From assembly GCA_965119215.1 (NCBI GenBank), contig CBCPKK010000021.1, positions 72,842 to 136,841 of the forward strand: a DNA stretch of 64,000 nt, in the 5' to 3' direction. This document shows, piece by piece, positions 52,206-59,810 of this stretch. Numbering within the stretch: the first letter of the stretch is position 1; each line of letters begins with the position of its first letter. Below the pieces are notes generated by a model. That model did no database searches, had not been told where the DNA came from, and was given only the letters and a program-made list of their open reading frames with translations. The stretch is from Buttiauxella sp965119215. GTDB taxonomy: Bacteria > Pseudomonadota > Gammaproteobacteria > Enterobacterales > Enterobacteriaceae. Made by a program: the position numbers and the translations under genes.

Positions 52206-53189
52206 TTACTGAACATCAGCAATGGCTTTCATCAGATCCTGATGCTTATCGCCATATTCTTTACGAACCGGCTCTGTCGCTTTCACAAACCAGGCTTTGT
52301 CGATTTCATGGAACTGAACGCCACCGGCTTTCATTTTTTCCAGCGCTTGTTTGTTGTAGGCATTCCACAGTTCACGCTGTTCCATTTGCGCGTCACGAGC
52401 CAGTTTCAGGATTTTTTGCTGTTGGTCAGGCGTTAATTTGTCCCACTTCACTTTTGAATAAAGCAGCATTTCTGGCGTGATGAAGTGGCCGCTCAGCGTG
52501 TAGTTTTTGGCGACCGGCATATAGTTATGGGCAATAAACGTTGGCGGGTTGTTTTCCGCACCATCAATAACCCCGGTTTGCATACCGCTATACACTTCGC
52601 TTACGCCCATTGCGACTGAGTTTGCACCCATGTCTTTCAGCGTGGCTAACGCAACCGGGCTGCCCTGAACGCGAATTTTCATCCCCTTAAGATCTTCGGG
52701 TTTCAACACCGGAGTTTTAGTAATCAGGTTACGCGTACCGGAGTCCATCCAGCCGAGGAATACCAGGCGGGATTTCGGGTTATTGGTCAGCTTGTCGCCA
52801 ATCTGTTTACCCAGATCGCCATCGATCACTTTGTGCATATGGTCTTCGTCGCGGAACACGTACGGCAGCGTGAAGACTTCGACATCAGGCAGGATCGCCG
52901 CAACCGGAGCCATCGAAACGCGAATGATGTCGATAGCCCCGATCTGAGCCTGTTCAATCATTTGCTTTTCATCGCCCAGAACGCCGCTTGGGAAGACTTT
53001 AATCTCTAAATCACCGTTGGTTTCTTGTTTAAGTTTTTCACCCATGTGCTGAACAGCGACCACATTCGGATAACCTTCCGGATGAACGTCGGCGGCTTTA
53101 ATTACCTGCGCGAAAGCAGATTGGGCAAACAGAACTGATGCGGTGGACAGGCATAAACCAGCAAAAGCAGGCAGAAAAGTTTTCTTCAT
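52206..53189 (-). CDS. TRAP transporter solute-binding protein (DctP family)
   Basis: 327 residues. The signal peptide MKKTFLPAFAGLCLSTASVL ends at AQSAFAQ. The ligand-gripping arginine is expected in KGMKIRVQGSP (Arg173). Nearby are SGTRNLITK (Arg153), VSEVYSGMQTGVIDGAENNP and the C-terminal EKMKAGGVQFHEID. This pattern is usual for DctP proteins that bind organic acids, often sugar acids such as uronates, but the ligand cannot be named from sequence alone. It is the first gene of the three-gene operon, with 201 bp upstream to tusA. No regulator or catabolic gene is adjacent. Confidence 0.92.
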   Translation of the reverse strand: MKKTFLPAFAGLCLSTASVLFAQSAFAQVIKAADVHPEGYPNVVAVQHMGEKLKQETNGDLEIKVFPSGVLGDEKQMIEQAQIGAIDIIRVSMAPVAAILPDVEVFTLPYVFRDEDHMHKVIDGDLGKQIGDKLTNNPKSRLVFLGWMDSGTRNLITKTPVLKPEDLKGMKIRVQGSPVALATLKDMGANSVAMGVSEVYSGMQTGVIDGAENNPPTFIAHNYMPVAKNYTLSGHFITPEMLLYSKVKWDKLTPDQQQKILKLARDAQMEQRELWNAYNKQALEKMKAGGVQFHEIDKAWFVKATEPVRKEYGDKHQDLMKAIADVQ

Positions 53190-53390
53190 TATTGTGTCGC
53201 TCCAGCAGAGGTGTAGATGTGAGGTAAGAAGTAAAACAATGTTTTATTTTGTAGATTAAAAACTAGCCTATGTGGGAAAAAGCGTGGGTGAAGCACTTCA
53301 CAAAAAGCGACAAAAAATGAAATTGGGGTTCAACGGGGATGCAAAGAGGGTTCAGAAGCCCAAAGCGGGGAGCAAAGGGCTGGTGCGGAG

Positions 53391-53636
53391 TTACTGGCCT
53401 TTACGCAGCAGGTACTGATAAGGCAATGATTCCACTTGCTTAGCAAGCAGCTCATGTTCCATAAAAATGCAAAAACCGGGGATATCACGCGTTGTTGCAG
53501 GGTCGTCAGCAATCACCAGCAACGTTTCACCGGCCTGCATATTGCGGACTGTTTTGCGTACCATCATTACGGGTTCCGGGCAGCGCAGGCCCAGGGCATC
53601 AAGCGTGTGGTCAGGATTAGAAAAAAGCTCGGTCAT
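53391..53636 (-). CDS. tusA: TusA, sulfur carrier for tRNA thiolation
   Basis: Sulfurtransferase that accepts sulfur from IscS and passes it to TusBCD for 2-thiouridine formation in tRNA. It is 81 residues, as in E. coli. The sulfur-carrying Cys19 lies in TLDALGLRCPEPVMMVRKTV. ATG 53636 (MTELFSNPDH) was chosen by alignment; the frame continues 19 codons upstream without E. coli support. It is divergent from yhhQ. Confidence 0.95.
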   Translation of the reverse strand: MTELFSNPDHTLDALGLRCPEPVMMVRKTVRNMQAGETLLVIADDPATTRDIPGFCIFMEHELLAKQVESLPYQYLLRKGQ

Positions 53637-53832
53637 CAGCGGTCTCGCATTTAACAAACCGCGATAGTTTACGCCCGGTAAATTATCGCGCAAGTCACGT
53701 GAACGATTGCGCTAAAATTAACCATTGCAAAGCGGAGTTAAAGCAGTATCATCGCCCCCGTTTTGCAGCTCAGGCTGCGGGTAAAAATAATTACTGGGTT
53801 CCCTCACCCCATTCCAATAAAAAGGCTACAAA

Positions 53833-54498
53833 ATGACGCAGTTCAATTCAACTCAGCGCACTAAAGCGCTGTTCTGGCTATCGCTATTCCATTTGCTGGT
53901 GATCACCTCCAGCAACTATCTGGTGCAATTACCGGTCTCGGTTTTTGGTTTCCATACCACCTGGGGCGCGTTTAGTTTTCCGTTTATCTTCCTGGCAACC
54001 GATCTGACAGTACGCATTTTTGGCGCGCCTCTGGCTCGACGAATTATTTTTTCCGTGTTGCTGCCTGCTCTGCTCATCTCCTACGCCATCTCTGCACTTT
54101 TTTATATGGGCACCTGGCAAGGGTTCGATGCGCTGCTGCACTTCAACCTGTTTGTCGCCCGTATTGCCGTTGCCAGTTTCATGGCTTACGCGCTGGGGCA
54201 GATTCTGGATGTGCACGTATTTAACCGCCTGCGCCAGAGCCGCTACTGGTGGCTGGCACCGACGGCATCCACGCTGTTCGGTAATATCAGCGACACACTG
54301 TCATTCTTCTTTATTGCTTTCTGGCGCAGCCCGGATGCCTTTATGGCGCAGCATTGGGTCGAAATCGCCGTCGTGGATTACTGCTTCAAAGTGCTTATCA
54401 GCATTGTCTTCTTCTTGCCGATGTACGGCGTTCTGTTGAATATGTTGTTGAAACGACTGGCAGACAAATCTGAAAACTCGGCGTTACAGCCGGGTTGA
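53833..54498 (+). CDS. yhhQ: YhhQ, queuosine-precursor (preQ0/preQ1) transporter
   Basis: Inner-membrane protein of 221 residues, the same length as in E. coli, with six to seven hydrophobic segments. The conserved segment TTWGAFSFPFIFLATDLTVR and the GQILDVHVFNRLRQSRYWWL and STLFGNISDTLSFFFIAFWR regions define the family. E. coli YhhQ imports queuosine precursors. It is divergent from tusA and 72 bp upstream of dcrB. Confidence 0.94.
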   Translation: MTQFNSTQRTKALFWLSLFHLLVITSSNYLVQLPVSVFGFHTTWGAFSFPFIFLATDLTVRIFGAPLARRIIFSVLLPALLISYAISALFYMGTWQGFDALLHFNLFVARIAVASFMAYALGQILDVHVFNRLRQSRYWWLAPTASTLFGNISDTLSFFFIAFWRSPDAFMAQHWVEIAVVDYCFKVLISIVFFLPMYGVLLNMLLKRLADKSENSALQPG

Positions 54499-54570
54499 CG
54501 GTGGTTGAATTATCTTGTGATAAGATGCTGAGATCGGCCGCAAAGGCTTGCTAATGTAAAGGAAGAAGTC

Positions 54571-55125
54571 ATGGGTAACCTGGTAAAATATGTCGGTATC
54601 GGCCTGCTGGTATTAGGCCTGGCCGCTTGCGATAACAACGACAGCAAAACCGCTACCACACCAGCGGCGGAAAGCAGTTCAACCGGTCAACCGGTCAGCC
54701 TGCTGGATGGAAAAATCAGCTTTGCACTGCCTGCCGATATGACTGACCAGAGCGGCAAATTAGGGACACAGGCAAATAACATGCACGTTTATTCTGATGC
54801 TACCGGTCAGAAAGCGGTGATTGTGATTGTCGGTGAGAACACCCCAGACGATCTGGCGGCATTAACTAAACGCCTTGAAGATCAACAGCGTGCTCGTGAC
54901 CCGCAGTTGCAAGTTGTAACCAACAAATCTGTAGAGGTCAAAGGCCACACCCTGCAACAGTTAGACAGCATTATCTCGGCAAAAGGCCAGACCGCTTACT
55001 CATCCGTTATCCTGGGTAAAGTCGATAACCAACTGCTGACCATGCAGATAACGCTGCCTGCTGATAATCAGCAACTGGCGCAAACTGCCGCTGAGAACAT
55101 CATTAATACCATCACCATCAAGTAA
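54571..55125 (+). CDS. dcrB: DcrB, inner-membrane lipoprotein
   Basis: 184 residues (185 in E. coli). The N-terminus MGNLVKYVGIGLLVLGLAAC is a lipoprotein signal with lipobox LGLAAC and Cys20 as the lipidated residue; Asp follows at +2 (CDNND), an inner-membrane retention signal. The mature core LPADMTDQSGKLGTQANNMH is conserved. E. coli DcrB is needed for phage C1 and C6 entry and affects lipoprotein maturation. Its stop is directly adjacent to the convergent yhhS stop, and its terminator lies inside yhhS. Confidence 0.94.
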   Translation: MGNLVKYVGIGLLVLGLAACDNNDSKTATTPAAESSSTGQPVSLLDGKISFALPADMTDQSGKLGTQANNMHVYSDATGQKAVIVIVGENTPDDLAALTKRLEDQQRARDPQLQVVTNKSVEVKGHTLQQLDSIISAKGQTAYSSVILGKVDNQLLTMQITLPADNQQLAQTAAENIINTITIK

Positions 55126-56349
55126 CTATTGTTGTGATGATGACACGGCCACCGGTTGCTCAGCCGGTGGCCGTTTTTTTAGCTGCCATGCCATGATAAA
55201 CGCGATGCAAACCAGAACTGCCGCCGCCAGATAAATTACCGATACGCCGGAGTAAGCCATCACTAACCCAGCTAACGGCCCGGTAATCCCCAGCGATAAA
55301 TCCATAAAGACGGTATAGGTCGCCAGCGCACTGCCCTGGTTTTGCTGCGGCACCATTTTCACCGCTACCACGCCCAGCGCCGGGAAAACTAATGAGAAAC
55401 CCGCACCTGTCAGGAACGTACCTGCTTTTGCCATCCACGGCTCAACGGCAAACCCAACTAACAGCAAACCGATAATCTCGACCGAGAAACAGATCATTGC
55501 CACGTTCAAGCCGCCAAGCCGGTTAATCCCATTCGGGAAAAGTAAGCGAGTGCCCACAAACGCACAGCTAAAGAGCGTTAAGGCAAAGGCCGCGCCGTCC
55601 CAGCCTTTGGCGTCATAAAATAGCGTAATGAACGTTGCGATAACGCCAAAACCTGCGGATGCCAGCGCAAGCGCCATGCCATAAGGCCACACGCGCCCAA
55701 GTACCGCCCGGAACGGCAGCGGTTTGCCTTTACTCGCTTTCACCGCCGGGCGAGGAAGTGCCAGCAGCACCGCAATCAGCGCCACCGCCATAATAATCCC
55801 CGCTAATAATTTGAGCCCGCCGAGGTGATAGAACAACACGCCCAACGGCGCGCCCATTGCCATTGCTCCATAAGTCACGATACCGTTCCAGGAAATCACC
55901 CGCCCGATGTGCAGCGAACCCACCACGCCCACGCCCCACAGCGTTGAACCAGTGCCTGCAAAACTTTGCCCAATCCCCAGAATAACGCGTCCAAGACAGA
56001 GCAAAGCCAAACTCACCAGCGGCCAGGCGCTGCCGAAGGCGGCTAGCATGTAGCTCGCACCACTGAGAAAACAGCCGCACAAGCCAAAGACAACGATTTT
56101 TTTCGGGCCAAGGATATCCGCATAACGTCCGGCGTGGGGACGGCTTAATAACGTGGCGAAATACTGAAGACTAATCACTAGCCCCGCCCAAAACGCGCTG
56201 TATCCCATTACGTCGTGGACATAGCCCGGCAATACCGCGAGCGGCAGGCCAATCGTCATATAGCTGGCAAAATTGAACATCACTACGGAGACAATCTGTA
56301 GATTAAGACGAAAACTACTTACTGCGGGGGCGGGTGTTAGATCAGGCAT
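55126..56349 (-). CDS. yhhS: YhhS, major facilitator superfamily transporter
   Basis: 407 residues (405 in E. coli), with 12 hydrophobic segments. The MFS motif-A-like loop SRPHAGRYADILGPKKIVVF follows the second segment, and GIGQSFAGTGSTLWGVGVVG is conserved. E. coli YhhS has been linked to arabinose and glyphosate efflux; the natural substrate is uncertain. The hydrophilic C-terminal tail (QLKKRPPAEQPVAVSSSQQ) is encoded by DNA that also forms the dcrB terminator. Confidence 0.94.
   Translation of the reverse strand: MPDLTPAPAVSSFRLNLQIVSVVMFNFASYMTIGLPLAVLPGYVHDVMGYSAFWAGLVISLQYFATLLSRPHAGRYADILGPKKIVVFGLCGCFLSGASYMLAAFGSAWPLVSLALLCLGRVILGIGQSFAGTGSTLWGVGVVGSLHIGRVISWNGIVTYGAMAMGAPLGVLFYHLGGLKLLAGIIMAVALIAVLLALPRPAVKASKGKPLPFRAVLGRVWPYGMALALASAGFGVIATFITLFYDAKGWDGAAFALTLFSCAFVGTRLLFPNGINRLGGLNVAMICFSVEIIGLLLVGFAVEPWMAKAGTFLTGAGFSLVFPALGVVAVKMVPQQNQGSALATYTVFMDLSLGITGPLAGLVMAYSGVSVIYLAAAVLVCIAFIMAWQLKKRPPAEQPVAVSSSQQ
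55146..55180 (+). terminator. dcrB terminator embedded in the yhhS coding end
   Basis: Perfect 10-bp stem CGGCCACCGG / CCGGTGGCCG with an eight-base loop, followed by seven T residues (55174-55180) in the dcrB direction. It starts 20 bp after the dcrB stop and lies wholly inside the last codons of the convergent yhhS gene (KKRPPAEQPVAV). Confidence 0.9.
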
Positions 56350-56491
56350 GGCGATTCACTTTTAAAACAGCGTTCCCCAGTATAAACAGTTCGCTATCCG
56401 AATTTCAGCAACAGACTTTCAGACTCGCCCTGCACGTGAGAAATAAACGAAGCGCTACACTAGTAAGATCCCTCGTACACAGGATCTTTTC

Positions 56492-57541
56492 ATGGTTTAC
56501 CCAGAAGCTGATAAAGCCGGGCTACATATTCTTCTAAAACTCTCTGCACTGGTGATTATTCTCGCCGGTATTCATGCTGCGGCGGATATTATCGTCCAGC
56601 TTTTGTTGGCGGTTTTTTTTGCCATCGTACTTAATCCGCTGGTAACCTGGCTTATTCGTCGAGGGATAAATCGCCCGCTGGCAATCTCGATGGTCGTCTT
56701 TGCGATGTTGGTTGTGCTGACTATGCTGGTCGGCGTGCTGGCGGCATCGATGAGTGATTTCATCGATATGCTGCCAAAATACAACAAGATGCTGACGAAA
56801 AAGGTGTACGACATCGAACAAATGCTGCCGTTTATGCATTTGCGATTATCACCTGAACGCATGTTGCAGCGCATGGATTCCGAGAAAGTCATGTCGTACG
56901 CCACCACGCTAATGACCGGGCTTTCCGGCGCGATGGCCAGCATTCTGCTACTGGTCATGACCGTGGTATTTATGCTGTTCGAAGTGCGCCACGTTCCTTA
57001 TAAACTGCGTTTCGCCCTTTCCAACCCGAAAATGCACATCGCCAGCCTGCACCGCGCCCTCAAAGGCGTGACGCATTACCTGGCGTTAAAAACGCTAATT
57101 AGCCTGTGGACCGGCCTGATTATCTGGCTCGGGCTGGAATTATTAGACGTGCAGTTTGCGCTGATGTGGGGCGTGCTGGGATTCTTGCTGAATTACATCC
57201 CCAATATCGGCTCGGTGATTTCTGCTATTCCTCCGATGATTCAGGCGTTTCTTTTCAACGGCACCTACGAAATGGCTCTGGTCGGCGTGCTATTCCTGGC
57301 GGTGCATATGGTGCTGGGCAATATCGTCGAGCCACGCATGATGGGGCGCGGCCTTGGGATGTCGACGTTTGTAGTATTCCTTTCCTTGCTGTTCTGGGGC
57401 TGGCTGCTCGGCCCGGTGGGCATGTTGCTTTCCGTACCACTCACTAGCGTGTGTAAAATTTTCATGGAAACCACCAAAGGCGGAACCAAACTGGCTGTTT
57501 TACTTGGCCCTGGGCGGCCCAAAAGCAAGTTGCCGGGGTAG
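56492..57541 (+). CDS. yhhT: YhhT, AI-2E-family membrane protein
   Basis: 349 residues with about seven hydrophobic segments. AI-2E (UPF0118) family signs are LLLAVFFAIVLNPLVTWLIR, LGFLLNYIPNIGSVISAIPP and GNIVEPRMMGRGLGMSTFVV. Members act as exporters or Na+/H+ antiporters; the substrate of YhhT is unknown. It is divergent from yhhS. In E. coli K-12 it is followed by acpT and nikABCDE, which are absent here. Confidence 0.92.
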   Translation: MVYPEADKAGLHILLKLSALVIILAGIHAAADIIVQLLLAVFFAIVLNPLVTWLIRRGINRPLAISMVVFAMLVVLTMLVGVLAASMSDFIDMLPKYNKMLTKKVYDIEQMLPFMHLRLSPERMLQRMDSEKVMSYATTLMTGLSGAMASILLLVMTVVFMLFEVRHVPYKLRFALSNPKMHIASLHRALKGVTHYLALKTLISLWTGLIIWLGLELLDVQFALMWGVLGFLLNYIPNIGSVISAIPPMIQAFLFNGTYEMALVGVLFLAVHMVLGNIVEPRMMGRGLGMSTFVVFLSLLFWGWLLGPVGMLLSVPLTSVCKIFMETTKGGTKLAVLLGPGRPKSKLPG

Positions 57542-57614
57542 CGTTCTACGCTATTGTTTTATCGGATATGATAGTCGCTCATATCTCCAAATGATTATTT
57601 ATTAGGGAAAATGA

Positions 57615-57980
57615 ATGAACATTCAGTCAATCAGAATAGGCGCTCTCGTTTCGATTGCCATCGTTTCGTTATCAACGAGAGCCATTGCACAAATCCCTCA
57701 TGAGACAGACCCAGTCGTTAATCAGGTCAAACAAACCGTTGAACAAGAGAAACTAGTCCCTGACTCTCAATGCATAGATTACTTTCTAACCAGAAATATC
57801 AAACCTGGCGTAGATCTAGTCGATATATTAGAGAAACATGATGTGAAATGTGGCGGTGATCCCCAAACTCACCCTCGTCTATTCAGTGTTTATGTCGATC
57901 AAAAAACCCACCGTATGGCAAGTGATGTAAATGACACATCTGGAGACGGGGAACTGAAAATGTTATACCCACCTAAATAA
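57615..57980 (+). CDS. small exported protein of unknown function
   Basis: 121 residues, not recognised. A signal peptide is likely (MNIQSIRIGALVSIAIVSLS to RAIAQ). The mature part of about 95 residues is hydrophilic, with two cysteines (in DSQCIDYF and HDVKCGGD) that could form a disulfide, and a C-terminal stretch HPRLFSVYVDQKTHRMASDV. TAGGGAAAATGA precedes the ATG, giving a usable ribosome site. It lies 73 bp after yhhT and 21 bp before the M24-like gene, so it may be co-transcribed with the latter. Its AT content is higher than that of yhhT. Confidence 0.75.
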   Translation: MNIQSIRIGALVSIAIVSLSTRAIAQIPHETDPVVNQVKQTVEQEKLVPDSQCIDYFLTRNIKPGVDLVDILEKHDVKCGGDPQTHPRLFSVYVDQKTHRMASDVNDTSGDGELKMLYPPK

Positions 57981-58001
57981 CAATATTGAGAGCAGAAACC
58001 C

Positions 58002-59399
58002 ATGCCGCAACCCCATTCATCGATTACGCTTGCCGCTATCAAACAGCCGGAAATTTACCCTGCCATCCCGAGCGTTGTTTTAAATGACCAGACGATTCAG
58101 GCGCGCCGCAGCAAGATTTTAAAAGGCATGGCGCGGCAGAGCCTGGATGCGTTAGTCGTCTACGCCGACAAAGAACATGGCGGAAATTTTGAGTATCTGA
58201 CGGGTTTCATCCCACGATTTGAAGAAGGTTTGCTGGTATTACATAAAAACGGCGAGGCGGTGCTGGTTCTCGGCAATGAAAACCTCAAACTCGCGCAGTA
58301 CTCGAGAATTTCGGCAAACGTGGTTCACGCTCCCTGGTTTTCGCTGCCAAACCAGCCAATGGACACCACACTTTCACTAAGCGAAGTGCTGCAACAGGCC
58401 GGACTTAACGGACAACAGCGTGTCGGCGTCGCTGGCTGGAAGCTTTTCACGGGCAGTCACGATAACAACAAATCGCTGTTTGATATCCCGACCTTTATTT
58501 TCCAGGCGCTTCAAACGGCTCTCGCGTCCTCGTGCGAGTTACTCAATGCTACAGATCTGTTTATTTCACCGCGCGATGGCGCCCGTATCACCAATAACGC
58601 CAACGAAATCGCCCATTACGAATATGGTGCAAACCTGGCGTCGAGTGCGGCACTAACCGCGCTTAATGCCATTGAAGTGGGCAAAACTGAAAAGTCGATT
58701 GCCGCATTGCTGGCCGCCGAAGGGCAAGCCAATAACGTCGTCACCATTGCCGCCACGGGTGAACGCTTTGAAAACGCCAACTTATATCCCTCGGATAAAC
58801 ATATTCAAGCTGGCGACAAATTCTCGTTAACTATCAGCTATAAAGGCGGTTTAACCAGCCGGGCGGCGTATGTCGTCAATCAGGCCGATGAACTCCATGA
58901 CGGGGTAAAAGATTATCTCGACGTGGTGGCCATCCCCTATTTTCGCGCCGTAGTAAGTTGGCTTGAGCATATGCGCGTCGGCGTGAAGGGCCATGAAGTG
59001 TATGAGCTTATTGAGCGTGTACTGCCAAAAGCCGAATACCACTGGCATCTTAATCCCGGCCATTTAGTCGCCGACGAAGAGTGGCTGTGTTCGCCAGTTT
59101 ATCCGGCATCGGATATTCCTTTAGCCAGCGGTATGTTGCTGCAAATTGACATCATTCCTTCCCGCAAAGGTTACGCCGGAGCCAGTATCGAAGATACCAT
59201 TGCGCTTGCCGATGAGCCTTTGCGCCTGCAGTTAGCCACGCTTTACCCCGAGTTGTGGCAGCGCATCTGCGCACGCAGGAAATATATTCGTGATGTGCTC
59301 AATATTCAGCTGCATGAAGATCTGCTGCCTTTATCCAACACCGTGGGCTATTTGCGGCCTTATTTGCTGAATAAAGATTTGGCTTTGGTTTGCCAGTAA
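58002..59399 (+). CDS. M24-family (aminopeptidase P/creatinase-like) protein, atypical metal site
   Basis: 465 residues, cytoplasmic (no signal peptide). The layout follows the Xaa-Pro peptidase family: an N-terminal creatinase-type domain (QTIQARRSKILKGMARQSLD; DALVVYADKEHGGNFEYLTG) and a C-terminal pita-bread region. However, the usual first ligand motif (D-x-G...D) reads GDKFSLTISYKGGLTSRAAY (Thr277 and about Ser286 in place of both Asp). His354 (NPGHLVADEEW) and Glu397 (GASIEDTIAL) remain, and the fourth ligand Glu appears as Asp383 (LLQIDIIPS). Metal-dependent peptidase activity is therefore doubtful. It could be a creatinase-like hydrolase or a non-catalytic member. Confidence 0.82.
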   Translation: MPQPHSSITLAAIKQPEIYPAIPSVVLNDQTIQARRSKILKGMARQSLDALVVYADKEHGGNFEYLTGFIPRFEEGLLVLHKNGEAVLVLGNENLKLAQYSRISANVVHAPWFSLPNQPMDTTLSLSEVLQQAGLNGQQRVGVAGWKLFTGSHDNNKSLFDIPTFIFQALQTALASSCELLNATDLFISPRDGARITNNANEIAHYEYGANLASSAALTALNAIEVGKTEKSIAALLAAEGQANNVVTIAATGERFENANLYPSDKHIQAGDKFSLTISYKGGLTSRAAYVVNQADELHDGVKDYLDVVAIPYFRAVVSWLEHMRVGVKGHEVYELIERVLPKAEYHWHLNPGHLVADEEWLCSPVYPASDIPLASGMLLQIDIIPSRKGYAGASIEDTIALADEPLRLQLATLYPELWQRICARRKYIRDVLNIQLHEDLLPLSNTVGYLRPYLLNKDLALVCQ

Positions 59400-59407
59400 G
59401 TCCGCGA

Positions 59408-59445
59408 TCCCTGCGCAGATCTTCGTTTCTGCGCAGGATTCTTCA
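59408..59445 (+). terminator. terminator after the M24-like gene
   Basis: Stem CCTGCGCAGA / TCTGCGCAGG (59410-59419 and 59428-59437) with an eight-base loop, then ATTCTTCATGTTCT. It lies 10 bp after the stop and just before the 3' end of the convergent fimbrial operon. Confidence 0.75.
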
Positions 59446-59449
59446 TGTT

Positions 59450-59794
59450 CTAATCTTGCAGGCATTCAACTTGGTGAGCAAGGCCAGGCGTCCAGTGATA
59501 TTCCACGGCATGCCCGTCGGGGCCTTTCACTGAAATATGCAACTGCGCATATTCACCTGACTGAAGGGTAAAGAAAAGCTGTGCCAGTGAATATGCAAAC
59601 CCTGCTCGATAGGAAACAAATATTTTTTGTCGGGTTCGCTGAGAACCTCTTTGCGTATTAATTACTAATTCAATTGTCATCTGCCCGTAAATATCTCGTT
59701 CAAATAAAGCATAGGCCGTGAGATATTGATGGCCAAACTGATTGTTATACGATACCCAAATCTGATCTCTGGTTTTAACAAGCATGGTATGCAT
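59450..59794 (-). CDS. small unrecognised protein at the end of the fimbrial operon
   Basis: 114 residues, with no signal peptide or membrane segment. Beta-rich looking sequence (QMTIELVINTQRGSQRTRQK; YAQLHISVKGPDGHAVEYHW). I do not recognise a family. GTGAG precedes ATG 59794; ATG 59785 is the alternative start. It starts 16 bp after the adhesin stop, in the same direction, so it is probably in the same transcript. Nothing in the sequence establishes a role in pilus assembly. Confidence 0.72.
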   Translation of the reverse strand: MHTMLVKTRDQIWVSYNNQFGHQYLTAYALFERDIYGQMTIELVINTQRGSQRTRQKIFVSYRAGFAYSLAQLFFTLQSGEYAQLHISVKGPDGHAVEYHWTPGLAHQVECLQD

Positions 59795-59810
59795 AGTTCA
59801 TCTCACTCAT

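Noticed and set aside
53330..53512. A 60-codon frame on the - strand between dctP and tusA
   Set aside because: It overlaps the tusA coding region out of frame, has no ribosome site and resembles nothing; the interval is better read as the TRAP promoter region and tusA downstream sequence.
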